The notes beneath the pieces are model-generated. The model was not told where the DNA came from, ran no database searches, and saw nothing but the letters and a program-made list of their open reading frames with translations. The position numbers and the translations under genes are program-made. From Glandiceps talaboti (taxonomy: Eukaryota; Hemichordata; Enteropneusta; Spengelidae): a DNA stretch of 64,000 nucleotides. Below are positions 24,691 through 41,990 of the stretch, piece by piece. Numbering within the stretch: the stretch's first letter is position 1; the number at the start of each line of letters is the position of its first letter. The stretch spans positions 22,663,592 through 22,727,591 of the forward strand of contig NC_135554.1 in assembly GCF_964340395.1 (NCBI RefSeq), in the 5' to 3' direction.

Positions 24691-25404
24691 AGTTTATTAT
24701 ATTGTTGGATATTTGAGTTGTTCCTTGAAACAGAATAATTTAATAAAAACAAATAGAAATATTTCATTTTTCTTGCAAATTAGATGATTTTTTTTCTATT
24801 TGCGAAGTTTTGAGAATTTGATCAAATTTGTACAAAATAATTCAAGAATTTATATTTCAGGAAAATGTGTGATGAACTCCTGATGTATGCTACTTATGAA
24901 ATGTTTGTGTTCTACTTGTTATATTTTCGAGTCCTTTTCATTCTTGTCATGAAAAATAGAATTGTTTATCATAGCATAATTGTTTCAATTGTCTCAATTT
25001 CAGTATTTTTAGTAATGAGTAAGTAGTCCTTGAATATAGGGCAATGTTCTTCTGACCTTGTGTAATATGCCCTTCTTGTCATCAAGCCCGAGTTTTTTCT
25101 GAGTTCCTTGACACCTGCATAAGCTAGGTCAAAGTTCAAATGAGAAGCCGCATAAAGCTAGGTCAAAGGTGAATGGATGACAGTGGTAGCATCTATTAGA
25201 CCAGACATGTGTGGGTGTGCATAACTTGTATGTAAATCATACATCAGCTGAGTTGATCATGTAGCTATTTTACTGACCCTGACCATTTGTTAAACGCATC
25301 ACTATTAAAAATGATGTATGCAGAATCATAGCTTCAGATTGGCATTCATTCTTGCATCCTTCGAATCTTTCTGTGCAAAGCGTATGTGTGCAATACATTG
25401 TCCA

Positions 25405-25650
25405 GTGAATTCTTGCACAGATACCACACTGATTCTGAATCAGTTGCTTATAGACTTTCAAACAAAAATATGGGGACAGTTCGATTATACAGTATGCCTA
25501 AATTTTTCACATTTTTGACAAAAAGAGAATTAACCTTTGTGAATTCTTGCACTGATACCACATTGATTCTGAATCAGCTGCTTGTAGAATTTAAAACAAT
25601 ATAACAGTTCGATACACAGTATGAATTTTTCAAATTTTTTGCCAAAAATA
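25405..25650. repeat. Two-copy tandem repeat, about 133 bp
   Basis: GAATTCTTGCAC-GATACCACA-TGATTCTGAATCAG occurs at 25408 and 25541, and the tails also match (TTTTTCA-ATTTTTTG-CAAAAA). Confidence 0.8.
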
Positions 25651-26919
25651 AAACAATAAAAAAACCTGACCAACCTCTTAATAGTTTGCCTGATAAAACA
25701 AAAATTGACATAGAAAGCAACAAGATATTTGAATTTGATGCGACTTCTCACATATTTTACTCTACATCTTGTTTCATAACCAGAAATACACCTTCGTTGT
25801 GTGTAATGTCACTCAGAATTTTAAGCAGAATCATGAATGTTTTAGTGAACTCATCAAAAAATGTTAATTTGTTACTGCACTAGAATAATGACTGTAGATT
25901 ACACAGAAGTCATTTTATTAATACAGCATAAATTACTGATCTTTTACGAGACTGCTTTCCAGGCTATATATATATATATAGTCACATTCATCAGAGAGTA
26001 TATTGTTAGGCATCAACTGACCATACAAGTTACATCATTTGGGTTTGAATCAAGTTTTCAGTTGTGTCACAACCTTCACATCATTATATTTATAAAATTG
26101 ATCCGGTGGTATGCAAGTATGCCAAGCAAAACTTAGTGAGTCTGGTTACTGAACATCTTCAATGACACAGCTTGAACCTATATGTCTTAAATTAACATTG
26201 TTCAGTTGCACTGGATCACATTCAACCGAATTTGGCCAAAAATGTGAAACTTTCAAGGATTGCTGATCTGACCAGAAAAAAAAATGGAAAAATGTCCGAG
26301 ACAACAAAAATATTTATGTTTGGAATGTGCAGGCGATAGCCATCTATAATACTAATTACTTGCATTGCCTACATCTCTGACATAGTCATTGTTTCAGTAA
26401 TTTACTAACAGTTGTTTTTATTTGTGCCACCATGCCGCTGACTTCCACACAACCAGTTACCATCTGTCTTTGATGAAGGACAAGAAAACCAGTCAGCATT
26501 TTTTTGTGTGTCAGATCTAGTATGTGTCATCTCATCTGCAAATTTTTTTTTTCATAAAGCCAACATGTCACTGCTTTGTTAGAATAATTTGACGACAAAA
26601 ATAAGCATAAATTGATGACAGAAATGGCAATTAACACATATAATTGGTCATTTCTATTCATGGTGATAGCACAAGGACTATAATTTTCTACTCTGTTTAA
26701 CTTTAGTTAATTTAGTCAGCCAGAAGTTTCAGTGGCAATTCTGCACTAATTTTGCTGATCATTGATTGGGATCGTTCCAGGGAGTAATTAACATTGACAA
26801 ATTTGTACAAGATGACATTAGAGCTGAAATTGACAATGTGTCCTAGAAAACCAAGGGAGCAAATGAATTTGATAAATAAGGTTTGCGAAGACCTATAAAT
26901 GACAGTCATGGCATCTTAT

Positions 26920-27325
26920 TTTGTACAGTGCTATGTTTTAATGACATAGCGTTATTTGAACCTATCTTGGACATTTTGGTGAAACGCTTCTCAAACTAGA
27001 GTTTTCTTAATTCTAAAAATGGGATATTAAAACATAAAACATGGCATAAACATATACAGTGCTACGTTTTAACGATATAGGATTATTATTTGAACCTGAG
27101 AGGCATTTCAACAGTGTCCAGCACTTTGGTGAAACGCTTCTCAGACTAGAGTTTTCTTAATCTAAAAATGGGGCATCAAACATAAGACACGGCGTCTTAT
27201 TTTACACTGCCACATTTTAATGATAAATATAGAGTTGTTTAAATCTATCCCAGACATGTTGGTGAAAAAGTGTCTCACGAGTTTTCTTACTTCTAAAAAT
27301 GGGACATCAAACATACGAATGAAAC
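26920..27325. repeat. Three-copy tandem array, about 130-150 bp unit
   Basis: Units begin near 26927, 27057 and 27205. They share TTGGTGAAACGCTTCTCA, ACTAGAGTTTTCTTA and TCTAAAAATGGG-ATCAAACATA. Confidence 0.85.
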
Positions 27326-28942
27326 ACAGAATATGTTGTGCATCAGACTGGAAAGGGTACTCAGACGACACAAACAATAATACAAAGACGGCGATCCTTT
27401 TCATGCACACCATTTCAGAATGTCAATAGAGTCAAACCAGTGGCTATTGCCAGGCTAAATCTTTGTTCTCTCTATCAATTAAAGGGTTATTGACCTTTTG
27501 AGAACACCACGACTTGTTGTCTGCACCAATTCTAATATAAGAAGCAATCATCTTTTCACTTGTCTACCTTCAATAACGATATCAAAATCTTGTTTTAAGA
27601 GCTACTGTGGATTCAAGTAACTGGTCCTTCACTAATTCAAATAACTCAACTTGGCTAGGAATCAATCAGCTCTTTTTTTTTTGGTTCACAGTTGAAATAC
27701 TTTTTTCATTCAATACTTCTTTCAGACATTTGAAAAAAAGAAAAAACCCATGGATATTGCCCTTACAAGTATCTTGAAGAAAAATGAACGAGACCACAAT
27801 GAAGTAATTTCAAACCAATACTCTTTGATGGGTTCATATTTCATCAGCTATTTCAGACGGTGAAAAGGTGAAATACAATAAGGGGACAAAGGGTTTCAAT
27901 TTTTTTTTTTTAAATATTGACTCATTATTGATCCTGTAGTCTGTTGTGTGTATCCTGAGGACAAGATTACTATTCGCAATGTAATTATTTTCACCATGTC
28001 TGATGTTTTCATGAAGACTGTGTTCCAGTGTTGTTTTGCAGCTTCCAGCAATGTGAGCTTCCTAGGTTGGGTAGATGAATGCATTTCATCGCTGTCAACC
28101 GTTTCGTTTATTGGAATTATTAGTCAAATGTAATTGAGCAGGTCTGCCAATTTCTTCTTTTTTTTCATCCACTTTCGCTCAGACACGTTACCATGGCAAC
28201 CAATTTAAGCATGTTTACAAAGGAAGAAACCCATGCTGTAATTCGTTGAATGTTGCTGCACCATTTCCTTCACACACAGGATCTTGTTATTTTACGTTGG
28301 CCATTTTTATTAATATTATTGCATTTAAAAAAAATAAAAATAAAAAAATAAATAAAATTCTGTGTGGCCAGTGAGAGTGTATATTCTTTCATCAGTGCCT
28401 GATTTTGTGTGTGTGTAAATCTCCAAGTTGCAAGTAGAATAACCATCAGGGTATATCCAGTCAAAAAACATCCAAAACTTTTAGACAGCAAACACAAAGC
28501 CATAGATTAATACTAAATACATCATACCATTCTTGTGTGAGCTGCAGACGCAGATTCAGTACATGGTTTGTCAGCACAGCACAAGAGCATAGATAGAAGC
28601 CAAAATGCAGGATTTCCATTTTTATGTCTTTTATTAAGGTATTTTTGACATGTAAAAAGTACAAATGTAGGAGGAGCAACGGTAAGAACTATCTCAGTAG
28701 TGCGAGGAAGAATTAGCAAACAACCAAGTGCAGAGAAACATACTCATTCCATTGTAAGGTATTTGTTGTACATGATACAGCCAGCTGCTGGAGTACTTTA
28801 AACATATTGTTTATTAGTACCACTGATCAACAGCAAAAAAATATGGTCTTTATTTTCCATAACTTACATGCACTGTAACCAGGGCAATGCTTCCCTTATT
28901 TTTATATTATCTCACTACATTTTCTTCCAGTTCTGATTTCAG
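27326..28942. other. Non-coding stretch, no gene seen
   Basis: Mostly AT-rich. A consensus-like RFX X-box lies at 28187-28200. No exon could be supported. Confidence 0.4.
28187..28200. promoter_or_regulatory. RFX X-box-like palindrome
   Basis: GTTACCATGGCAAC fits the X-box consensus GT(T/N)RCCATGGYAAC bound by RFX factors. Only the sequence match is seen. Confidence 0.4.
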
Positions 28943-28985
28943 GAAATATTCACAGGCGATTCTGAACATGCAATGTGGTCTGATG
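28943..28985 (+). CDS. Possible internal exon of an unidentified plus-strand gene
   Basis: 43 bp between a good acceptor (pyrimidine-rich TTTTCTTCCAGTTCTGATTTCAG) and a GTAAAC donor. In the open frame it encodes about 14 residues including GDSEHAMWSD and ends with one base of a split codon. That phase fits both downstream candidate terminal exons (30644 and 30859), each of which would supply the last two bases of an Ala codon. I do not recognise the protein, and no upstream exon was found, so this could be chance. An alternative acceptor 12 bases upstream gives a different frame that does not fit downstream. Confidence 0.3.
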
Positions 28986-29167
28986 GTAAACAAGAACAGT
29001 GACTTCTTTTTTTCCCCCCAGAAAGACTCAAAACTTACACAAGATGTACAAGTGATCACACCCGATCATTGCCATCTTGCTAAAGATAAAGTGAAAAACT
29101 ATGTACACTGTCTTTGCTGTTGGGGTGGGTGCAACCTTAAACTATATTGCACATAAAACATAAAAGT

Positions 29168-29332
29168 CTGGTTTTCATTCTGCTGGAGTTTTTGTAGCTC
29201 CCCCATTTTCCCTGCAATTTTATACAGAATACAATCCCCAAGTTTTCCTTAAATTCAATTTATTGACATAGAAAAAAGTTAGGTGTCAGGATATTGGGAG
29301 CGATGAACTCCAGCAAAAAATGAAACACAAGA
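29168..29332. mobile_element. Small MITE-like inverted repeat
   Basis: Left TTTTCATTCTGCTGGAGTTT and right AACTCCAGCAAAAAATGAAA are inverted copies, with further matching GCTCCC/GGGAGC inside. About 165 bp, non-coding. Confidence 0.5.
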
Positions 29333-29539
29333 CAATATTCTCTAGCACCTGCAAGTGTTACACCTACCTAATGTTTTGTCTTTCTTCTGACCTGTGTTTG
29401 TCATCTCTACAAATCTAAGCTGGACTTCTCTACTCGGGTGTCACCTTGCTTCCTTGTCATTTACCTAGCTGTTTCCACCTATCTTCTCTGCATTTATCAA
29501 TATCAGTTCCCTATCTCAAGTTTACTGATTTTTCTCTTT

Positions 29540-29725
29540 CCCTAGCTACCAAGTAATCTACTAAGTAATCCAGATTTTTCAATCTCCAGATGAAGTAACC
29601 CTAACTTTTCTCAGCTACCATGAGAAGTAATCCTGTGTTTTCACTTTCCCCTAGTTACCAGTTGAAGTAACCCTGATTCTTTCCTCTTTTCCCTAGTTAC
29701 CAGTTGAACTCTATAAGAAGGTGAC
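29540..29725 (+). repeat. Tandem repeats resembling duplicated 3' splice sites
   Basis: Four diverged units of about 45-60 bp each contain a pyrimidine tract, (C)TAG or CAG, then (C/T)TACCA followed by AGTAA or GTTGAA. The last, CCCTAG at 29691-29696 followed by 24 bases and GTGACA at 29721, would define a microexon. Not provable from sequence alone. Confidence 0.35.
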
Positions 29726-30643
29726 AGTGTGATTATCTTTAAGTAGTGCATGTATGTTTACTTTGATGTCTGATTGGAACTGTTCTAGGGGTGTACTGGA
29801 AGCTTTCTTTTCTGAAATCAATACCGTTGAAAGGTACAGTATATATTGCTATACCTGCAGTTGAAATGATAATGTAACAATAGCAGTAACACTACTCCCC
29901 CCCAGTAGCCTGGCATCGATTTTTGACAATTGCTGGCGACTAACAAAAAGCAGAATACTATGCCATTACTTCCTGTAAATCAATACAAGTTATGGCAGTG
30001 TCAATATGACAATGAAACCAAAACCTACCAAACTGGGTTATTTCAGTGGCAGTGTGAGCTTCTCTTGACTCGAAAGTAATAACTTTATAGTAAACTTTAG
30101 TTTTGTATTTTTTGTGTATTTTTTTTGGTGTAACTTCTCTGAAACCCAGCATTTTCTTTTTTTATTCACTTAGACATACCTATATGTAATAAATTAATAA
30201 TTTCTTTTTTAAGGAGAATTTATCTGTAATATATTATTTTCTTTCAATAATGGTTTTAACTTAAGGTTTATGTCAAATAAGTTATCTCTAATTCTAGAAT
30301 AATGAAGTATTTTTTTCTTTTTCTTTCTAAGCCTTGCAGTCTGATAGAGGTTTGAGATCCATTATATACAGATATTTCTTAGATCTGTAGGTACCAAATT
30401 GTTACCAAATTAATTCAGTAAATTTTTTGTATAGAATATTATTAATTCCATATTATCAAATGTCCATATACAATCCTGCCCTCTGTAATCAAGAAAGTGG
30501 ACAGAAATGCAAATTTTATACAATTGCTTCAATTTGATTGGTTATGTTGCTCAATTATTCTATTGTTTTCCTCCCCCCCCCCCTCCCATATCTTCTAAAT
30601 CCTTGCTACGTCTGTTTGTATGGCAACTATGGCTTTGAATTAG

Positions 30644-30777
30644 CAAGCAGCACTGTTGTCTCTGGAGATGTTATAAAATGGATGGGAGTTCCTATCACAC
30701 AGCTGAGCCCAACTGGCTACAAATTTGCAACCCACATGTGTACTCGATATGCCTTTCGACAAGACGAACCAAACTGA
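30644..30777 (+). CDS. Possible alternative terminal exon (A), unidentified gene
   Basis: Follows TTGAATTAG, about 70 bases downstream of a pyrimidine-rich tract. It reads about 44 codons with GDVIKWMGVPITQLSPTGYK and ends in TGA at 30775-30777. The composition looks protein-like, and the frame stays open upstream to 30538. Phase matches the candidate exon at 28943. No family recognised. It may instead be a chance frame inside an intron. Confidence 0.3.
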
Positions 30778-30858
30778 ATTAATTATACATATATCAGCCT
30801 AAACATCATATGAGCCTGCGTGTTTTCACAAATGTAGTATTTTTTTGTTTTTGTTTAG

Positions 30859-30956
30859 CTACCACTATGTTAGCTGGTATTTCTCCAAGACTTGCTGCTT
30901 TTACAAAACTCATTCAACTGACAAACATCAAACCTTTCCTGCCTGCCCCTGGCTGA
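30859..30956 (+). CDS. Possible terminal exon (B), unidentified gene
   Basis: Preceded by an excellent acceptor (TTTTTTTGTTTTTGTTTAG). Encodes about 32 residues including AGISPRLAAFTKLIQLTN and ends in TGA at 30954-30956. Phase requires one base from the previous exon, as the 28943 exon provides. AATAAA signals follow within 230-260 bp. The strong acceptor, the open frame and the poly(A) signals together support a real last exon; identity unknown. Confidence 0.4.
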
Positions 30957-31179
30957 TTGCATAATATTGTTGTAATCATCAATTCAAAAGTAAGATTTAA
31001 GTTAGAATATGTTAAAGATTAAGAGAATTCAGCTGGCTGGCTGTAAACTTTTTTTTTTTTTTGTAACACTTTAAAATTTACTTTAATTTTTTGCACTGAA
31101 ATTTAAAATTAATGGAAATGCAGCTGTCATTGTGCACTGATTTTTTTCTTTTCATAATATTTTTTTTTGTAGTGGCAAG

Positions 31180-31217
31180 AATAAAGATGGAATGACTGAA
31201 TGAATAAAATGAATAAA
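31180..31217 (+). terminator. Poly(A) signals
   Basis: Three AATAAA hexamers at 31180, 31203 and 31212. They fit the 3' end of the putative plus-strand gene, convergent with the ELAV gene. Confidence 0.45.
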
Positions 31218-31225
31218 AGAATCTT

Positions 31226-33226
31226 GAAACATGCACTTTTTTGTATACAGAAACACGTCACAAACAGACTAATTCTACAAAACAGAAAAACACTTGTCTG
31301 GTTCTGGTTGTTAAAGCAACATTAGGTCCTGAAGCTTCGTCCTTATGGCTTGATTCTACACTCCAAAATAGCACTAAATCATCTCCATTGAGCAACAGAA
31401 TTAGGGTCGCCGAAATTGCAAATATCTCGGCTCCCCCACCTGGCAGTTCTAGAGCTGTCGGCAACTTTTACAATTTCTACTAAAACTATAGTTTACAGAA
31501 GCAAAATTCATTTTTCGTTATGTACAAGACTTGTGACCATACATATACATAATATATAAACATGCAAGTCTGAGGTTCAGTGTCGGAAGAGCGTTTTTTT
31601 TTTGGTTTGGTTGTTTTTCATTTCTGGTTTCTACCAACAGTGGGCTGGAGTCTCTTTAAGTACATTTTTCTAAATTTGAATTTGTACAAAATGTGTCTTC
31701 CTTCGTTGGTGTGAAAAGTCTATACTTTTTAAAAATGGCTGTCATCAAAAGCATCTAGTCTAAGTTTCTTGACTTCATTTCATTTCATTTTTTTTAACGT
31801 CTCTTGAAGGTTGGCAGGAAGAATAGTCTACTTAGAGACCCTTCAACTATCGATGAAGGGTTTTGAACTACTAGTTAGTTTTGCATTTTGTCCATGGAAA
31901 GACTTGTGATTGGCAGCCCAGTGGAGACCCAACACGCAATATGCATAATCCCCAAATACAATATGCAAACCACACCTCTCTTTATGTTGCTATGTAAGCA
32001 CATTTAAACACCAGGTATAAAAATAGAAGAGCATGTTTGTTCATCTCCACTGGGCTTGGTAATTGCAATAAAAATCTCTTTTCTTCAAATCTCCCTTTAT
32101 CCCCTTGCACCAATGTAATGTACAAATTTTCACACTTCAAATTTGATCAACCAAGGTCCCCCCTTACTTTTTAACTTTTATGTTATGGTAAAAATCAATA
32201 AAAGAAATGATAAATTTGCGCAGCGGATTTAACGAATAACGGAAATGAATGGAAAGAAATCATAATGATGGAAAAAAAGGTGACAGAGGGATGGTGTTAG
32301 TAATGTTGTACCTCTCCCCTAGTGTCGTGTCAGTAGACCTCAGAAACAAACAAACGCCAAAAGGAAGAACAGAAAATAAAAACACAAAGCAACTCAAAGT
32401 TCTTCGGCATAGATCAAATAAAATTTAATACTTTTGCCTCGTGGAAACAAAAGCTATATACGAGTGCAGTCACTGGCTATTGTATCTAGTATTGTAGAAT
32501 TATAAGGAAAAAATATGGAGATTTTCTTAAACTACCTTCTAATGAGCTTTAGCCAACACAAATTCACAAGCCTGTTTTACAACATAACATGATACATGCA
32601 AAAATCCACAAATAAATTTTTAAAAGTTAGTAATAATAATAATAATAATAATAATGATGTAATGCTAAAGTGAAAAAAACTTCCTTGAAGTTTTGTCTCT
32701 AAGAGTTGGAAAAAAACTTCAGATCACGTAAGAATACCATTCCTAATCATGTGACATTCTCAAAAAAACAGTTTATCCTAAGTGCAGAGTTAAGACTTGG
32801 AAAAAATCAAGTAAATGCTAAATTCCTTGAAAAATCAGCAAAGTTTTTCTCAAAATTACTTCAAAACATGAAAGAACTTCTATTTAACTTCCTAAATGGA
32901 AAATTGTTGTCGTGTCTTGTCAAAACTTCTGAAAGCACTCAAGAACTCAACGGATGTATCTTAAAAATCTCAACTGAATATTCACATCTGATGATCAGGG
33001 GGTACAAATTAAAAGTTTCTTTTTCTTTTCAATAGTTTGCTCAGATTTTCTCTGGCCACATAAAATCCTTAGAGGATGCATTCTTTTTTTTTCCTTTATA
33101 AAGAAAAACAACTTTTGTACTTGCACAGAGACATTGTTTATCTTTGTTACACAACAAAGGTCTTTGAAAGTCTCAGTAGAGCAGTTTGTTTGTTGATTGG
33201 ATGCCGGGCTTCACTTTTTATTTTTT
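31226..33226 (-). other. Presumed 3' UTR region of the ELAV-like gene
   Basis: No coding signal. It lies directly downstream of the ELAV stop on the minus strand. AATAAA on the minus strand occurs within about 15 bases of the stop (TTTATT at 33217), too close to be a likely main site; the true 3' end is not determined. It contains an AAT run (about 32630-32654) and a stem GCCCAGTGGAGA/TCTCCACTGGGC (31916-31927 and 32044-32055) around 116 bases. ELAV-family genes usually have long 3' UTRs. Confidence 0.35.
32630..32654. repeat. (AAT)n microsatellite
   Basis: About eight AAT units. Confidence 0.9.
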
Positions 33227-33769
<543 letters not shown>

Positions 33770-34060
33770 TTAGTGGACAACCATTGACGGTATGGAGAGG
33801 ATGAAAATGGAAGAGTTTATGTACATTACATGGACATACTTGCAATCACTTTCGTTTGTTTGATAAAATACCCTTCAATTTATACATACACCTTCAATCA
33901 CAAACTTTTGTGTTTCACTATCATTAAAAAAACTTAATGTTAATGTATTACACATGCAGAACCATACTCCTCACTCCTCAGTTATACACGATATTATTCC
34001 AATACCTAATTCTAGTTCCATGATAATGATCAGGTCTTGTTGAGTTCCATAATCCATCTT

Positions 34061-34208
34061 GTTGCTATGGTTACTTCATGGAGTCAATACAACATTTCTC
34101 ACATGATAATGATGGCAGAGTTTACGACATGGGAACTTTGCAGGACGGGCATAAGGAATTCAAAATAAGATGTACGCGGAGAAAACCTATCACTGTTGCC
34201 ATAGCAAC
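34061..34208. promoter_or_regulatory. Two RFX X-box-like palindromes in an ELAV intron
   Basis: GTTGCTATGGTTAC at 34061-34074 and GTTGCCATAGCAAC at 34195-34208, 121 bp between them. Both fit the RFX X-box pattern. Position in the intron before the RRM3 exon; function not shown. Confidence 0.35.
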
Positions 34209-34408
34209 TACTCCAAAGCATCTTTACTTTGTCAAATTTCTGAATGACGTCCTAAAATGGATCATTTTGAAGTAGTTGATAAGATACAAGGATGTCACAA
34301 ATCTCCACTGATGTCTAGAGGGGATGGATCTTATATTTCTGGGCATCCATGTTGGACCTTGACATGTTTACATGAATGCCAGGGATCAATTGAAAGTTTA
34401 TCCTCTTA

Positions 34409-34681
<273 letters not shown>

Positions 34682-36739
34682 TTACTAGGATGATGTTATT
34701 GTGAAACTTAAAAAAACTATTCACCCTGACATATATGAACAGGAGAGGGAATGAAATGACACACGCACACACAAACACACAGAGGAAAAAACCAAAAGAG
34801 CCTTATACCCAAAGTGCACGTTTTACTAAGTGTTGTCACACACACAAGCCCTCAATTATCTGGCAAAGTTTCTAGAGGCAGTGTGCTTGGTTATTATTAC
34901 TGACAGGAAAAAAACAGAAGAGATAAGAATATGCTTGCTACTCTATAAGCCTTGATGAGAGAAGTCCACCACCAAATTACAACGGTCATGCTAGAAAGCA
35001 GGTACTGCATGAATCCTCATCCTCACAGCTACCTTGTTGATTGGTTATTTAATATATATTGTCAGTTCTCACTGAAGTGTTGTGTCAGGTAAGATCAACT
35101 ATTAACTACAGTCAATGATGGTTAGTGTGTTTGCAGATGTTACAGAGAAGGAATTGGTTGCCTAGCAACTACATCCTGATGTAATTACAACTAAAGCATC
35201 TTCCAGACACCTGACATCGTGTGCATGTCTCATCAGCAGATCAGTGGGTCACCAGTGAAGTCGTCGTTAGTAACAAAATGTTTCTCTTTTCATTTGTTTC
35301 CAATCTTGGAGGCTTAGGAGTTTGAAAAACATGATTTATTAAAATCGGCTACAAAGTATGAATGGTCCTCACCGGTAAGAATGGATGTGGATTCATGCTT
35401 TTCAATTCCAAGTTTTCCTTTTTCTGGAAAAATTATCATGAAACGTTATAAAATTACATGTAAGTGACACTTGAATTTGAAATTCAACATTTTCAAAATA
35501 TAACACTCAAGACGGTCTTCCCTCCCATGTTTTTTTGGTTCTTTTGTTCTTTCTTTTCCATTGTTTTCTGCATAATTTTGCACTTTGATGTGGACAATTG
35601 GGCCGAAAGAAAATAATGAAAAATCATTAATATACCCGTCAGTCAAGACACTGAGACAAATCATGTGTGCCATTTGTATAGAATTATAAAAAAAAAATTG
35701 TATTGCTGCCATTTCATTTCTGACACAATCAAGCACATTGCGCATTACTACAACTACATACGTATGTTCAGTGGTTTCTCATACAAGTTCAGCCGTGTAT
35801 AAACTCAAAAACCAAGCTTTCTAAAGAGCCGAACCACTTAGCAGCAAAGCTTGTGCTTAGAAAAGTCTTCCCACTCTCCTTGTTGAGGACAAGCTACAAC
35901 TATATATATATCTAACCTATTGTCCATATAATTTTCTGAACTATGAAATAATTCAACACATATCATCTAAGAGAATTTTTGTTCACATCAGACCTGGCTG
36001 GAAAAATTTAAACAGGAGAAAGATTTTGTCTGTTCTGTACTATGTGCTAGCATGTGATGCAGGTAATATATAGATGTATTTACAAAATACCAAGTCTTGC
36101 ACCATGTCTTGTGCTTAATCACCTCACTTTTCCAAACCAATGTACAATATGATCAATCACAGATTCTTGGCATTTTGCCAAGTCCTGCCACCTGTCACAG
36201 CGGCTCAGTAATTATTGAAGACTAACTTGTCTGTCTCCCCCCCCCCTCCCTCTTCCCATCCCCATCTGTCTTGGCAGAATCATGAATAAAATCATTTTCA
36301 AATGTGATCATCTTTGAAATAGGGATTGACGCAGAGTTTTGTTTGCTGTATGTGAAAGTGAAAGCTGAGCTTTCTCCAAGTTGTAAATCTACATGTGAAT
36401 GAAACCTGCCATTTCATTTCATGACAGGATTATAAACTACACACTATACAAATCACAGGAAATGTGTATTTTTTCTCACTGTACATCTGCACCAGTTTGT
36501 AAAAATAGCAAAATCATGGACTGCTGGTTTGATTGACAGTTATCTCTAAATCTCATACTAAGTACATAATATCCTCGCATTTAAATGAACAAATCTATCA
36601 GGCAGGTGACAAAAATTGTACAGCTTTGTGCAGCATTGGTAGTAATATCTTGCAAATGTTATGTCTAAAAACTGCGAGTCTGAAATACGGTACAAGCATT
36701 AGTTGAATCATCCCTTTTGTAGGGCAGGCAGCCATCTTA

Positions 36740-36946
<207 letters not shown>

Positions 36947-37439
36947 CTAGCAATTTAATAAAAGTTAACATTTACACTATCTGGACTATTTCCCCCTTAT
37001 TCACACTCGCACTGCCATGGGCGGAATATATACTGGGAGCTGATTATTGAGTGAACAACACATGTACTCAATTTTCTGTAAATGTCACTTGCTTTTTTAT
37101 TCATTTCCTTCCAGGTACAATTTCTTTGCAACTTATTGGAAACATGTTGAGATGACTAACAACAAGCAACTACATGTAGTTCATGCATCATAATTGCCAC
37201 ATATTCTTTGAAAGTGTATATTCAGTGATACCCTGTTTATGTAATGTAATCATATATATAAGCCTTGCTTTCTTATTCCGTGACCCTTGAAATGCTTTAA
37301 AAGAATTGTTACTGTATTTTTTTTTAAGTGAAACTTTGCAGACTCTGTACTTCACTAGCAGAGTAGTTTCACATTGTAAACATTTGGCCATTGTTTGTTT
37401 ATTGTTTGATTCACAAGGCAGGAATAGTACCTTTAGTTA

Positions 37440-41425
<3,986 letters not shown>

Positions 41426-41990
41426 AACACATCACAACACTCTTCCAGGAAAACAAATCACTTTTACTCGTTTGTGATTTCTCCCTCAAAAAAACCCCTA
41501 ACAACTACAGCTTCCAATAAATTTTTCATTTCAATTATATACTAACAATCAAAGTCTAACAACTATCATTTGTACATCACAACGCTTTTCCAAGAAAATA
41601 TATTTGTACTCGTTTGGGATTTTTCCTTAAAAAAAAGTAACTACTATCATGTTTTTAGAAATAAATTTTTCATTTCAATTATATATTGACAATCAAACAG
41701 TCTAACACCTGTATCATTTATACATCACAAAACTCTTCCAAGAAAATATATCACTTGTGCTCGTTCGTGATTTCTCCTTCAAAAAAAAAGAAGAGTAACA
41801 GCTATGTTTTTACATATAAATTTTTCATTTCAATTATATTTGACAATTATACGGATGTCCAACAACCATCCTTCATACACATCACATCACTTTTTCCAAT
41901 AAAATACACAGCTATGACTTGTTTTTATCTCCTTCAGAAAAGAAATAACAGCCAACATTCTTACAAATTGGATTTCTACAATATCAATAC
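41426..41990. repeat. Four-copy tandem array, about 147-bp unit
   Basis: ACATCAC begins units at 41429, 41574, 41722 and 41879. They share CTCTTCCAAGAAAA, ACTCGTTTGTGATTTCTCC, an A run, and AATTTTTCATTTCAATTATA-T-TGACAATCAA. Confidence 0.88.

Noticed and set aside
28716-28757. Possible 42-bp exon upstream of the 28943 exon
   Set aside because: Acceptor lacks a pyrimidine tract, and the encoded residues match nothing.
31241-31483. Frame with a vector-polylinker-like patch (GGCAGTTCTAGAGC)
   Set aside because: Only a few bases resemble cloning-site text; no further vector sequence seen.
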